25,078 bases of DNA from RGIG426 sp045643425. Lineage in GTDB: Bacteria > Bacillota > Clostridia > Oscillospirales > Acutalibacteraceae. Under the pieces are notes generated by a model, which worked only from the letters and a program-made list of their open reading frames with translations, was not told the origin of the DNA and ran no database searches. Within the stretch, counting starts at the first letter, position 1. Each line of letters begins with the position of its first letter. Position numbers and translations under genes: made by a program. The stretch is taken from contig JAZUKW010000004.1 in NCBI GenBank assembly GCA_045643425.1, positions 1 through 25,078 of the forward strand, given 5' to 3'. Below are positions 1 through 7,480 of this stretch, piece after piece.

Positions 1-1566
1 TTGGTGGTGGAACCCGGCGCGACTGTAACGGTGACCGGTTTGCTGCAAAACAAAGGTACCATCGAAAACTGCGGTACCATCATCGTCAACGAAAACTCCG
101 CGATCGTCACTACCGGCACCGGTACCATCAAAAACTACGGCAATACGGTGGATTTTCCCAGCACGTATTACCGTGCTAAGGTGGCGATGGCGACCGAGGA
201 ATATGAACGGAAATTCGAGCAGTTGACCAGCGATTGGATGTACAAGTACTACAATCCCATGCGTACCCTCGAAAGCGACATCGAATATTACGCGCAGCTT
301 GCACGTGACTATGAAAACATTCCGCAGCAAAAAGCGATATTCGACGAGATCGTTCAAAAGTACACGGAGATGCGAGAGGAGCTTCTCGCCGAAACGGCAG
401 ATCTGCGCAGCGAGTATAATTATTTCAAGAACAACCGCGACAAGATCATCCGCGACCTCATTGCGTCCGAGTATAACGACGAGATCAGCCGAGCGGATGC
501 TACCGCGGAGTACGAGAAGACCCTTGCGGAGCTTCAGGCGGAAGTGGATGAAAAGTACACGAAACCGCGTGCGGCGATCGAAAAAGAACTCGAAGAGCTT
601 AAGTCTCTGATCACTTCAGACGAGTGGCTTTCTATGTCGACTGAAGAAAAACAGGCTTGGTACGTAAAATACGATACCAAAAACAAAGAGCTGAAAAAGC
701 TTATTAGTGACACCCAAGACTTGGTGGATCGATACACGGAATACAGCAATAACCGTGAAGAAATCATCGAGCAAATCTACATTGCTCACGGGGGAGCGAC
801 CGGCACGATGACGCTGGCGCAGGCCCGACAAAAGTATGAGGAGCAGCTCGCGGCGCTGGCGGAGGAAGTGGACGAAACGTACACGAAACCGCGCGCGGCG
901 CTTGAGAAGGAACTCGAAGAGCTTAAGGCTGTGAATATTTCGGACGAGTGGCTCAAAATGTCTACTGAAGAAAAACAGGCGTGGTACGTAAAATACAATG
1001 CCAAGAACAAAGAACTGAAACAGCTTATCGAAGACAAAAAAGAGTTGTTGGCGAAATACGAAGATTACAAAAACAACCGCGATAAAATCATCGACGATAT
1101 TTTAGAAGAGAACGGCGGCAAACGGGCGGATACCGGTGATACCGTTACCTATTCCGATTGCTCCGGCGACCTGGTCGTGCTGGAAAAAGGCGCGCTGTTC
1201 TTCGCGGACATCGCCAACGAACCGCTTTGCCTGTATACGGGCGCGACGTTTATGAACGCCGGTGTGGCGGTGTTGCCGCGCGGCTTCCTCGTTTCGGACG
1301 CCGAGCTTCAAAACGCAAGCACCGGTCACATTTTCGCCGGCTTCTACGTGGCGGACACGACGTTCAGCGGCGTGACCGTCCAATATCCGGGCACGAAGAA
1401 TGCGACGTTGCCGAACCTCAAGAATTCCTCCGGCAATAACGAGTGCCTTGCAAGCGGCGATTACTACTTAAACAACGAAGGTACGATCGTCTGTCACGGT
1501 GAACATCTGTTCCAGGACATCGACAAAAAGACGTCCGGTCTCGACAAGATGTTCAAGCGTGCCTAA
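1..1566 (+). CDS. Surface-type protein with beta-solenoid ends and three coiled-coil repeats (5' partial)
   Basis: The open frame runs in from the left edge. The TTG at base 1 is probably internal, because no ribosome binding site or signal peptide can be seen. The first ~50 residues (VTVTGLLQNKGTIENCGTII and on) have the short T/G/N-rich rungs of beta-solenoid or pectin-lyase-like surface proteins. Residues ~68-373 are a highly charged, predicted alpha-helical/coiled-coil region built from three repeats (see the repeat entry). From ~380 to the end the protein is again beta-like, with small hydrophobic and glycine residues (LVVLEKGALFFAD). No LPXTG signal or C-terminal membrane anchor is present; the end is MFKRA. 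It is followed after 86 nt by the VirD4 gene on the same strand, so it is probably an envelope component of the T4SS-like operon. Function is unknown. The fold assignments are inference; the repeats are directly visible. Confidence 0.75.
   Translation: MVVEPGATVTVTGLLQNKGTIENCGTIIVNENSAIVTTGTGTIKNYGNTVDFPSTYYRAKVAMATEEYERKFEQLTSDWMYKYYNPMRTLESDIEYYAQLARDYENIPQQKAIFDEIVQKYTEMREELLAETADLRSEYNYFKNNRDKIIRDLIASEYNDEISRADATAEYEKTLAELQAEVDEKYTKPRAAIEKELEELKSLITSDEWLSMSTEEKQAWYVKYDTKNKELKKLISDTQDLVDRYTEYSNNREEIIEQIYIAHGGATGTMTLAQARQKYEEQLAALAEEVDETYTKPRAALEKELEELKAVNISDEWLKMSTEEKQAWYVKYNAKNKELKQLIEDKKELLAKYEDYKNNRDKIIDDILEENGGKRADTGDTVTYSDCSGDLVVLEKGALFFADIANEPLCLYTGATFMNAGVAVLPRGFLVSDAELQNASTGHIFAGFYVADTTFSGVTVQYPGTKNATLPNLKNSSGNNECLASGDYYLNNEGTIVCHGEHLFQDIDKKTSGLDKMFKRA
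202..1119 (+). repeat. Three tandem ~103-108-residue helical repeats inside the first CDS
   Basis: Copies begin at residues ~68, 171 and 279 (bases 202, 511 and 835). Copies 2 and 3 are exactly 324 bp apart and nearly identical, sharing YTKPRAA, EKELEELK, SDEWL and STEEKQAWYVKY. Copy 1 is older and diverged (YERKFEQL..., YYNPMRTLESDIE) but aligns without gaps over its first 30 residues. It also shares the closing motif YFKNNRDKII, which is YKNNRDKII in copy 3. The pattern fits a stalk that lengthens by tandem duplication. Confidence 0.85.
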
Positions 1567-1599
1567 AGATCGACCGAACACATTAACTTTGAAAACAAC

Positions 1600-1626
1600 G
1601 CTCGGGCGGAGAAATTCCGCCCGAGC
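1600..1626 (+). other. Intercistronic stem-loop before the VirD4 gene
   Basis: A perfect 10-bp inverted repeat (GCTCGGGCGG / CCGCCCGAGC) with a 7-nt loop lies between the first CDS and virD4. It is followed by TTAAAG rather than a T-run. It is therefore more likely an RNA-processing or stabilising element, or a weak attenuator, than a complete intrinsic terminator. Confidence 0.6.
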
Positions 1627-1652
1627 TTAAAGCGGAAAGAGGGGCATCTTTT

Positions 1653-3650
1653 ATGATGAACAAACTCAAAGACTGGTTGCAAAACCTGCCTATGGACAAA
1701 CTGATCGCCTATGGCGCGATCTCGGTTGCCGGGGCGGGTCTTTTGGGCTTTCTGCTGCGTAACGTTTTAGCCAGCATGGGCTCGATCATCCACGGTAACG
1801 GCTTCGACCTGCATTGGAATTTCCTGTGGTCGATCAAGACGTGGCTGACCGGCTTTTTAATGGTGGCGCTTATTATGCTCGTGGTGCTGGTGGGCAGCAA
1901 CTTCGGCAAAGGACGCGGTCTGATGGGCAAGGGCAAAAACGGCGACGTGGAGTCCGTTTTGGAGAACAGCCGCTATATGACCGAGAAAGAGCGCGACAAG
2001 CTGTTTACCCCGCTGACCTACGAGATGCTGCCGGACGCGAAGAAGGACGGCGCTCCGCTGCGCGCGATCGTGGACAAAAAGGGCCAAATGCACATCAACA
2101 TGATGTCCGGCGCGCACGCGCTGGTCATCGGTTCTACCGGTTCCGGTAAAACGACGACGTTCATCAACCCGATGATCCAGCTCATCGGCGCGACCAACTG
2201 CGGCTCGAGTATGGTGATGACCGACCCGAAGGGCGAGCTGTTCGATATGCACTCGAAGTTCCTGAAAGAGCGCGGCTACGACGTGATGGTGCTCGACCTG
2301 CGTGACACCTATTCCTCCTCGCGATGGAATCCGCTCGACCCGATCTGGGATATGTATCAGGAGTTCTGCGAGACCGGCAAGGACATTCTTGCCCACCGCG
2401 ACAATATCGACGAATATACGTCGCTTAAACGTATGGATGACGAGCCTGCCGGCGAGGTGTGGTGCGAGTGGAAGGGGCGCGCGTATACCGACCTCTACCA
2501 CTGTCAGGACGACGTGTCCGTCGCCAAACAGCGCATTTACGACGAGATGTACGAGGATCTCAACGACCTTATCTCCGGTATCTGCCCGATCACCAACGAA
2601 AAAGATCCGTTGTGGGAAAAGGGCGCGCGTTCGATCATCCTCGCGACCTGCCTTGCCATGCTGGAGGACAGCCAGGATAGGCGCCTCGGCATGACGAAGG
2701 AAAAATTCAATTTCTTTAACCTGAACAAAATTCTCACCAACAGTGAGAAAAACTACATTCACCTGAAACGGTATTTCGAGGGAAGAAGCAAGCTGTCTCA
2801 AGCGGTTTCGCTTTCCCGCCAGGTGTTGGCTGCCGCCGACCAAACGCTGTCGAGCTATATGTCCATCACCTTTGATAAGCTGAATATTTTCAACGACCGC
2901 GGCATCTGCGGCCTCACCTCGGCGACGGATATTCACGCCGAGCAGTTTGCCGAGCGCCCGACGGCGTTGTTCCTTAAAATCCCAGATGAAAAAGACACGC
3001 GCCACGGGCTTGCGTCGCTGTTCATCCTGAGCCTTTATAAAGGTTTAATTAAAGTCGCGTCCGCGCGCGAGGATCTGTCCCTGCCGCGCAACGTGTATTT
3101 CATCCTCGATGAGTTCGGTAATATGCCGCGTATCGAGAAGTTCGACAAGATGATCACCGTCGGCCGTAGCCGTAAGATCTGGTTCAACATGGTCGTGCAG
3201 AGCTACGCCCAGCTCAACAACATTTACGGCGAGGGCGTGGCGGACGTTGTTAAGTCCAACTGCGCGCTGAAAATGTTCATCGGCTCGAACGATATTGGTA
3301 CGTGTAAAGAGTTCTCGGAGCTGTGCGGTAACAAAACCGTGCGCACAACGTCTACGTCGGCGGGCCTCGGCTCGAAGGACGGTGATATGAACGTCAGCAA
3401 CCAGCTGCAGACCCGACCGCTCATCTATCCGTCGGAGCTGCAAAAGCTCAACAACAAAACCTCGACGGGTAACGCCATTATCGTGACCTTCGGTAACTAT
3501 CCGCTGATGACGAAATACACCCCGTCGTACAAATGCGATTTCTACAAGTTCGGCCGTATGAATCTGGACGAGATCCGTTCGCACGTGTTCCATGCGGACG
3601 AAGCGTTCTACGACATCAAGGCACGGAATGCCACCGTGCTGAAGCAGTGA
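1653..3650 (+). CDS. virD4: Type IV secretion coupling ATPase, VirD4/TraG family
   Basis: This is the T4SS coupling protein: a membrane-anchored hexameric ATPase that recruits substrate (DNA-relaxase complexes or effector proteins) to the secretion channel. Two N-terminal hydrophobic segments (about residues 18-40 and 62-81) are followed by Walker A GSTGSGKT at 160-167. Next come the TDPKGELF motif (~190), an all-alpha insertion (~230-330), Walker B FILDEFGN (483-490), and the family segment MITVGRSRKIWFNMVVQSYA (500-519). Its length of 665 aa is usual for the family. The ATG at 1653 (or the adjacent ATG at 1656) follows AGAGGGG at a spacing of 8. No relaxase gene is adjacent. The next gene begins 14 nt downstream, suggesting translational coupling. 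The family call is firm; whether it moves DNA or protein cannot be told. Confidence 0.96.
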   Translation: MMNKLKDWLQNLPMDKLIAYGAISVAGAGLLGFLLRNVLASMGSIIHGNGFDLHWNFLWSIKTWLTGFLMVALIMLVVLVGSNFGKGRGLMGKGKNGDVESVLENSRYMTEKERDKLFTPLTYEMLPDAKKDGAPLRAIVDKKGQMHINMMSGAHALVIGSTGSGKTTTFINPMIQLIGATNCGSSMVMTDPKGELFDMHSKFLKERGYDVMVLDLRDTYSSSRWNPLDPIWDMYQEFCETGKDILAHRDNIDEYTSLKRMDDEPAGEVWCEWKGRAYTDLYHCQDDVSVAKQRIYDEMYEDLNDLISGICPITNEKDPLWEKGARSIILATCLAMLEDSQDRRLGMTKEKFNFFNLNKILTNSEKNYIHLKRYFEGRSKLSQAVSLSRQVLAAADQTLSSYMSITFDKLNIFNDRGICGLTSATDIHAEQFAERPTALFLKIPDEKDTRHGLASLFILSLYKGLIKVASAREDLSLPRNVYFILDEFGNMPRIEKFDKMITVGRSRKIWFNMVVQSYAQLNNIYGEGVADVVKSNCALKMFIGSNDIGTCKEFSELCGNKTVRTTSTSAGLGSKDGDMNVSNQLQTRPLIYPSELQKLNNKTSTGNAIIVTFGNYPLMTKYTPSYKCDFYKFGRMNLDEIRSHVFHADEAFYDIKARNATVLKQ

Positions 3651-3664
3651 GAGGGGTGGAGAAC

Positions 3665-4618
3665 GTGAGAAAGCTTTTAGCGTTTTTTGTCGCCGCTGTG
3701 CTGTGTGTGACCTTGTGCTTTGGCGTCGCTGCGGTCCATACCGAAATCGAAGAGGTTGACCCGTATACCGGCGAGGCGCTCGACGAATACGCCGAATCCG
3801 GCAACGAGGGCGGGTATGCCCGCGTGCGGATCAACAGCACGACGCAATACGACCGCGGCGAAAAAATGTTTGCTTATGAAAACGACGAGGTGTCGCCGAG
3901 CAGCTTTTACGCTTCGGTGGCGGACGGAATGTTCGTGACCGAGCCGGTGGAAATCAAAATCCCCTCCGGTGTGACACCGACGCTGTATCTGGACGGCGCG
4001 GCGGTTGCGGACGTGAACTACGCGCATATCGAGGAGCCCGGCGCCTACGTATTAGAGGCGACCGGCGTCGGCGCGAATTCGTCGCGGATCATGGAATTCA
4101 CCATTTTAACAAAAAGTACCGGAAAACTTGAAACCTTTACGGTCCCCGCGGGGTTTTCTATTACGGATGCCCGTTTAGACGGTGCGGCCGTGTCCCACAC
4201 CTCCCAGTCGGTGGATATGACAACGGAGGGCGGCTACGTCGTTCACTATCGCTGCGGCGAGGCGTCGCTGACGCGCACGTTGGAGATCGAGGTCGATCAC
4301 ACGCCGCCGACGCTGAAGCTTGAGGCGGTGAAGGACAACGGGGCGAAAGGCCCGGTGGATATTTCCGATATGGAGCCGGGCGTGACCGCATCCATTAAAT
4401 TGGGCAACCGCAAGATCAGCGCGAAAGACACGCTGAGCCAAAGCGGAATGTACCATATCGTGCTGACCGACCAGGCCGGCAACAAAACGACCTATTCGTT
4501 CCGCATTCTTATGTATTTCAATATGTCGTCGATCGGTTTTATCATTTTGCTGCTCGCGGCGATTGCGGCTCTGGTCATCTACCTTGTGGTTTCCCGCCGG
4601 AAACTGCGTGTGCGCTGA
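3665..4618 (+). CDS. Membrane-anchored Ig-like repeat protein in the T4SS operon
   Basis: An exported 317-aa protein of unknown function. I chose the GTG at 3665. It follows AGGGG (3652-3656) by 8 nt and gives a clean signal peptide (RKLLAFFVAAVLCVTLCFG). The frame also opens at an ATG at 3533, but that would overlap virD4 by 118 nt and bury the signal. The ectodomain has three beta-sandwich-like units, each with a G-x-Y strand (EPGAYVLEATG, TEGGYVVHY, QSGMYHIVLTDQAGN). Units 1 and 2 share LDGAAV at residues ~109 and ~171. The last unit, starting DHTPPTLKL, resembles bacterial Ig-like domains. A C-terminal membrane helix (~288-310) and a basic cytoplasmic tail RRKLRVR give type I topology. 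Its place between virD4 and the VirB6-like gene suggests an extracellular accessory part of the apparatus; that role is inference. Confidence 0.85.
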   Translation: MRKLLAFFVAAVLCVTLCFGVAAVHTEIEEVDPYTGEALDEYAESGNEGGYARVRINSTTQYDRGEKMFAYENDEVSPSSFYASVADGMFVTEPVEIKIPSGVTPTLYLDGAAVADVNYAHIEEPGAYVLEATGVGANSSRIMEFTILTKSTGKLETFTVPAGFSITDARLDGAAVSHTSQSVDMTTEGGYVVHYRCGEASLTRTLEIEVDHTPPTLKLEAVKDNGAKGPVDISDMEPGVTASIKLGNRKISAKDTLSQSGMYHIVLTDQAGNKTTYSFRILMYFNMSSIGFIILLLAAIAALVIYLVVSRRKLRVR

Positions 4619-4665
4619 TCGGCACACATTCACAAACATTCACAAAGAAGGGAGAGCGTTAAGAT

Positions 4666-7389
4666 ATGTATAAGTTCTTGGGCGTTTTGGGTCTTTTTGA
4701 CGTCTTTGACAGCGTTATCGACTGGTTTGAAGACGCCTTTGACTCCATTGCCGATGCGATCGGCAACGCCATCCTTGACGCGATCAAAGAAGGCATCGGC
4801 TGGGTCTGCTATTATCTGACCTGCGCCTGGTGCGACATCATCAAAGCCGCCTATGCGGTGTTCGCGGTGTTCGCGGGCATCAGCAAGGTGCAGATGAAAG
4901 AAGATTTTACATACCTGACGAACCTATTCTTTGAGAATGAGGCGATCAACGGCATCTATTGGGGTATGGTCATGATCGGCGCCGTACTTGCCGTCGTGTT
5001 TACCATCATCGCCGTTGTGCGCAAGATGTTCGACATCAACGACAAGCAGCAGCAATCGCTCGGTCAGATCATCGGCGGCTTGCTCAAGAGCTTGTTCGTG
5101 ATGATCACGCTGACCGCCGTGATGTCGGTGGCGATGTCCTTTACCAACGTCCTTATTGAGCGCGTCAGCTACGTATTCGACCAAAACAAATCGTTGACCG
5201 AACGAAGCGATATTGAATTTTCCGAGGATGAGTTCGCCGCTATGGCGCGTATCCTCAATACGATCGGTAACTACTCGCTGAACCCATCCTACGACCAGCG
5301 ATTTAACCTAAACAGCTGTTATAACGAGCTGCGCCCCGATCTCTTGTATTTGCAGGAGAAGGGTGTGTTTGACCTCGTGTATCCCACAAAGGACGAAGAC
5401 GGCAACGAGTGTCCCACGTGGCAGAGCGAGCTGGAACAGCTCGCCTACGCCACCAACCCCGAAAAGGAGCTGGATCTCGACCTCTATTATATGGAATCGT
5501 CGAACGTGCTGAAGCACATTATGAACACCCTGCGCTATAACGGCGATTTCCGCCCGCTCGAGCGGTTCTCGAAAGAATACACCACCGTGGAAAGCGCGTC
5601 GCTCGACCGCGTCGTGTTCCTCATGGGTACGATGAAAGCCGCGAAGAACGATGCATACAACAAAAACCCGGCGATCACAGACGGTCTGCGCGGTGCGTTC
5701 TATACGGGCGAGAAGAGCATTTACTCGCTCTCCGACGTGAAATCCGCGTTCCGCTATCAGCTCGGCGGTATTTCCTACATCATGATTTGGTTCGTCGGCT
5801 ATTGGGTGCTGAAAAACCTCTATCGCTGCATCCTCAACTGCTGTACCCGCCTTGTGAACATCGTGGGTCTGTACTTGATCGCGCCGCCGATCGCCGCAAC
5901 CATGTCGATGGACGAGGGTCGCCGCTTCAAAGAGTGGACCACGTCGATGATCATTCAGGTCTTCGGTGTGTTCGGTAACATCATTCCGATGCGCCTCATC
6001 ATCCTGTTTATCCCGATGGTTCTGGATTCGGATTTGGTGCTGTTGCCGTCAACCATTTTGAACGTCGCCGCGAAAGCACTGCTCATCGCCGGTATGCTCG
6101 AGGGCGTCAGCCGTTTCAGCGGCATCCTGACCGGTATTTTGGCGAACAACGCCGGCTTCGCCGCTATCCAGGCGTCGAATACCAACGACTTGGCGGATAA
6201 ACAGTTCGGCCGTCACTTCGGTAAGCACTTCGGCGGCGAGGATCCGGACGATCCGCTCGGCGATAAGAAGAAGGCGGAGGCCAATCGTCAGAAAGACAAG
6301 AAAGAGGCCGCGAAGAAAGAAAAAGCGGCAAAATTGGCGCAAAAAGCCGGCGCCGCGGTTGGCGGTGCGGCCGGTGCTGCTGCGGCCGGTGCGGCGGCGA
6401 AAAAAGCCGGCGAGGGCAAAAACGAGAACAGCAACTTGCCTGCTAACCAAAAAACGGAAGGCAAAAACGAGAACGGTACGGATACCAACGGTACGAATAC
6501 TAACGGTACGAATACCAACGGCACGAACGGTACCGAGACGAAGACGAAGGACGATACCAACCTTCCGAACAATGAAAGCACCAACGTGAACGATACGAAC
6601 GGTACGAACACGGAGCCGCAGACGCAGACGGAAGAGGACAACACGCTTCCGAACAACGAGAGTACCAACGTGAACGATACGGAGACCAACAGTACGGACG
6701 GTAACGGTACCGGCAACGGTAACGGCGACGGTGAACAGCCGCTTCCGGAAAATCAACAGCAGCAAGATCAAGGCTTCGGCTTTAACGCCGACGGCGAGGC
6801 CTACGTCGGTAAAGACGAAATGGGCATCCCGTACACGCAGGCGGAGAAGACCGCTCGCGACGCGGCTGAACGCCGGAGAGCCGAGAGAAAACAAAAAGCG
6901 GGTCTTGATAAACTCAATAATAACGGCTACGCCGGCGCTCCGTTCGTCGGTCAAACCGCTAACGGATTCAAGTATACCCAAGCGCAACACGATATGATGA
7001 AGGAAACTTCTCCGGAAATGCTGAAGGGCGGCGAGTACTACGGTAACGGGTTCGTCGAGGCTGAAATGAACAGGCAAAACCAGAGAGCGACCTCCGCTCC
7101 GCCTCCCAAAGCAAGCCAGAATAACAACCAGGTCGGCGGCGGCAACGGCGGCGGTCAAGGCAGCGTCCAAGTCGGCGGCGGTAATGGCGGCGGCCAAGTC
7201 GGCGGCGGTAACCAAGCCGTTGTCCAAGGTGGCGTCCAAGCCGGCGGCGGTAACCAAGGCGGCGGCGACACTCAGGTGCAGGACGATACTCCGAAGAAAT
7301 ACGCTCCGCCTCCGGCAACGAAGGTGAAGAAAATCGAAGACCCGTTGAGATACCCGGGATCGCTTCCGGGCAACCAAAACAAAAAATAA
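4666..7389 (+). CDS. VirB6/TrbL-like polytopic T4SS channel protein with long low-complexity tail
   Basis: Probable inner channel subunit of the T4SS. An amphipathic N-terminus is followed by hydrophobic segments at ~45-70, 97-122 and 135-165. A ~200-residue extracytoplasmic loop follows, then a second hydrophobic cluster at ~367-410 and ~425-490. This few-helix, large-loop, few-helix layout next to virD4 and virB4 is typical of VirB6/TrbL-like proteins of Gram-positive conjugation systems. Residues ~506-907 form an unusual soluble tail in three parts: Lys/Ala-rich (~515-600), Asn/Thr/Gly-rich (~603-690) and Gly/Gln-rich (~823-867). It ends in a Pro/Lys-rich stretch. The start ATG follows GAAGGGAGAG. 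Plain family members are usually much shorter. The fold call is by topology and context, since VirB6 proteins share little sequence. The tail's role is unknown. Confidence 0.85.
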   Translation: MYKFLGVLGLFDVFDSVIDWFEDAFDSIADAIGNAILDAIKEGIGWVCYYLTCAWCDIIKAAYAVFAVFAGISKVQMKEDFTYLTNLFFENEAINGIYWGMVMIGAVLAVVFTIIAVVRKMFDINDKQQQSLGQIIGGLLKSLFVMITLTAVMSVAMSFTNVLIERVSYVFDQNKSLTERSDIEFSEDEFAAMARILNTIGNYSLNPSYDQRFNLNSCYNELRPDLLYLQEKGVFDLVYPTKDEDGNECPTWQSELEQLAYATNPEKELDLDLYYMESSNVLKHIMNTLRYNGDFRPLERFSKEYTTVESASLDRVVFLMGTMKAAKNDAYNKNPAITDGLRGAFYTGEKSIYSLSDVKSAFRYQLGGISYIMIWFVGYWVLKNLYRCILNCCTRLVNIVGLYLIAPPIAATMSMDEGRRFKEWTTSMIIQVFGVFGNIIPMRLIILFIPMVLDSDLVLLPSTILNVAAKALLIAGMLEGVSRFSGILTGILANNAGFAAIQASNTNDLADKQFGRHFGKHFGGEDPDDPLGDKKKAEANRQKDKKEAAKKEKAAKLAQKAGAAVGGAAGAAAAGAAAKKAGEGKNENSNLPANQKTEGKNENGTDTNGTNTNGTNTNGTNGTETKTKDDTNLPNNESTNVNDTNGTNTEPQTQTEEDNTLPNNESTNVNDTETNSTDGNGTGNGNGDGEQPLPENQQQQDQGFGFNADGEAYVGKDEMGIPYTQAEKTARDAAERRRAERKQKAGLDKLNNNGYAGAPFVGQTANGFKYTQAQHDMMKETSPEMLKGGEYYGNGFVEAEMNRQNQRATSAPPPKASQNNNQVGGGNGGGQGSVQVGGGNGGGQVGGGNQAVVQGGVQAGGGNQGGGDTQVQDDTPKKYAPPPATKVKKIEDPLRYPGSLPGNQNKK
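6472..6735 (+). repeat. Asn-Gly-Thr repeat tract with duplicated LPNNESTNVNDT block
   Basis: Within the VirB6-like tail (about residues 603-690), NGT recurs at 2-5-residue intervals and the 12-residue block LPNNESTNVNDT occurs twice, 84 bp apart (6562 and 6646). By eye there are twelve N-x-S/T tripeptides in ~88 residues. The DNA copies differ at synonymous positions, so the repetition appears maintained at the protein level. Confidence 0.8.
7132..7266 (+). repeat. Gly/Gln-rich VGGGNGGGQ-type repeats
   Basis: Short tandem motifs (QVGGGNGGGQ, QVGGGNQ, QAGGGNQGGG) occur near the C-terminus of the VirB6-like protein. The underlying GGCGGCGG-type DNA could vary in copy number by slippage. Such Gly/Gln segments are usually flexible linkers. 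Confidence 0.75.
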
Positions 7390-7399
7390 ATCCTAACGC

Positions 7400-7435
7400 C
7401 CCGACCGTGCAAAAATTGCATTTTGCGCGGTCGGG
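7400..7435 (+). other. Large intercistronic stem-loop before virB4
   Basis: A 15-bp stem (one G-T wobble) with a 6-nt loop: CCCGACCGTGCAAAA pairs with TTTTGCGCGGTCGGG, in the 91-nt gap between the VirB6-like gene and virB4. The 3' arm is followed by TATACCCC, not a T-run. It fits an mRNA-stability or partial-attenuation element that sets channel-protein against ATPase dosage better than a full terminator. Confidence 0.65.
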
Positions 7436-7480
7436 TATACCCCTTTACAAACCCCGAACCTTTTTGGGAGGTGAACCCCT

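Noticed and set aside
202..1119. CRISPR-like or satellite repeat at the left end
   Set aside because: The repeats are long, in frame, few and coding; they are protein-domain duplications.
3533..3664. Upstream ATG extending the Ig-like protein by 44 codons into virD4
   Set aside because: The extension overlaps virD4, places residues before a perfect signal peptide and lacks an RBS; the GTG at 3665 has one.
6640..6760. LPNNE and LPENQ motifs in the VirB6-like tail as sortase sorting signals
   Set aside because: They do not match LPXTG and are not followed by a hydrophobic helix and basic tail; the protein is already membrane-embedded.
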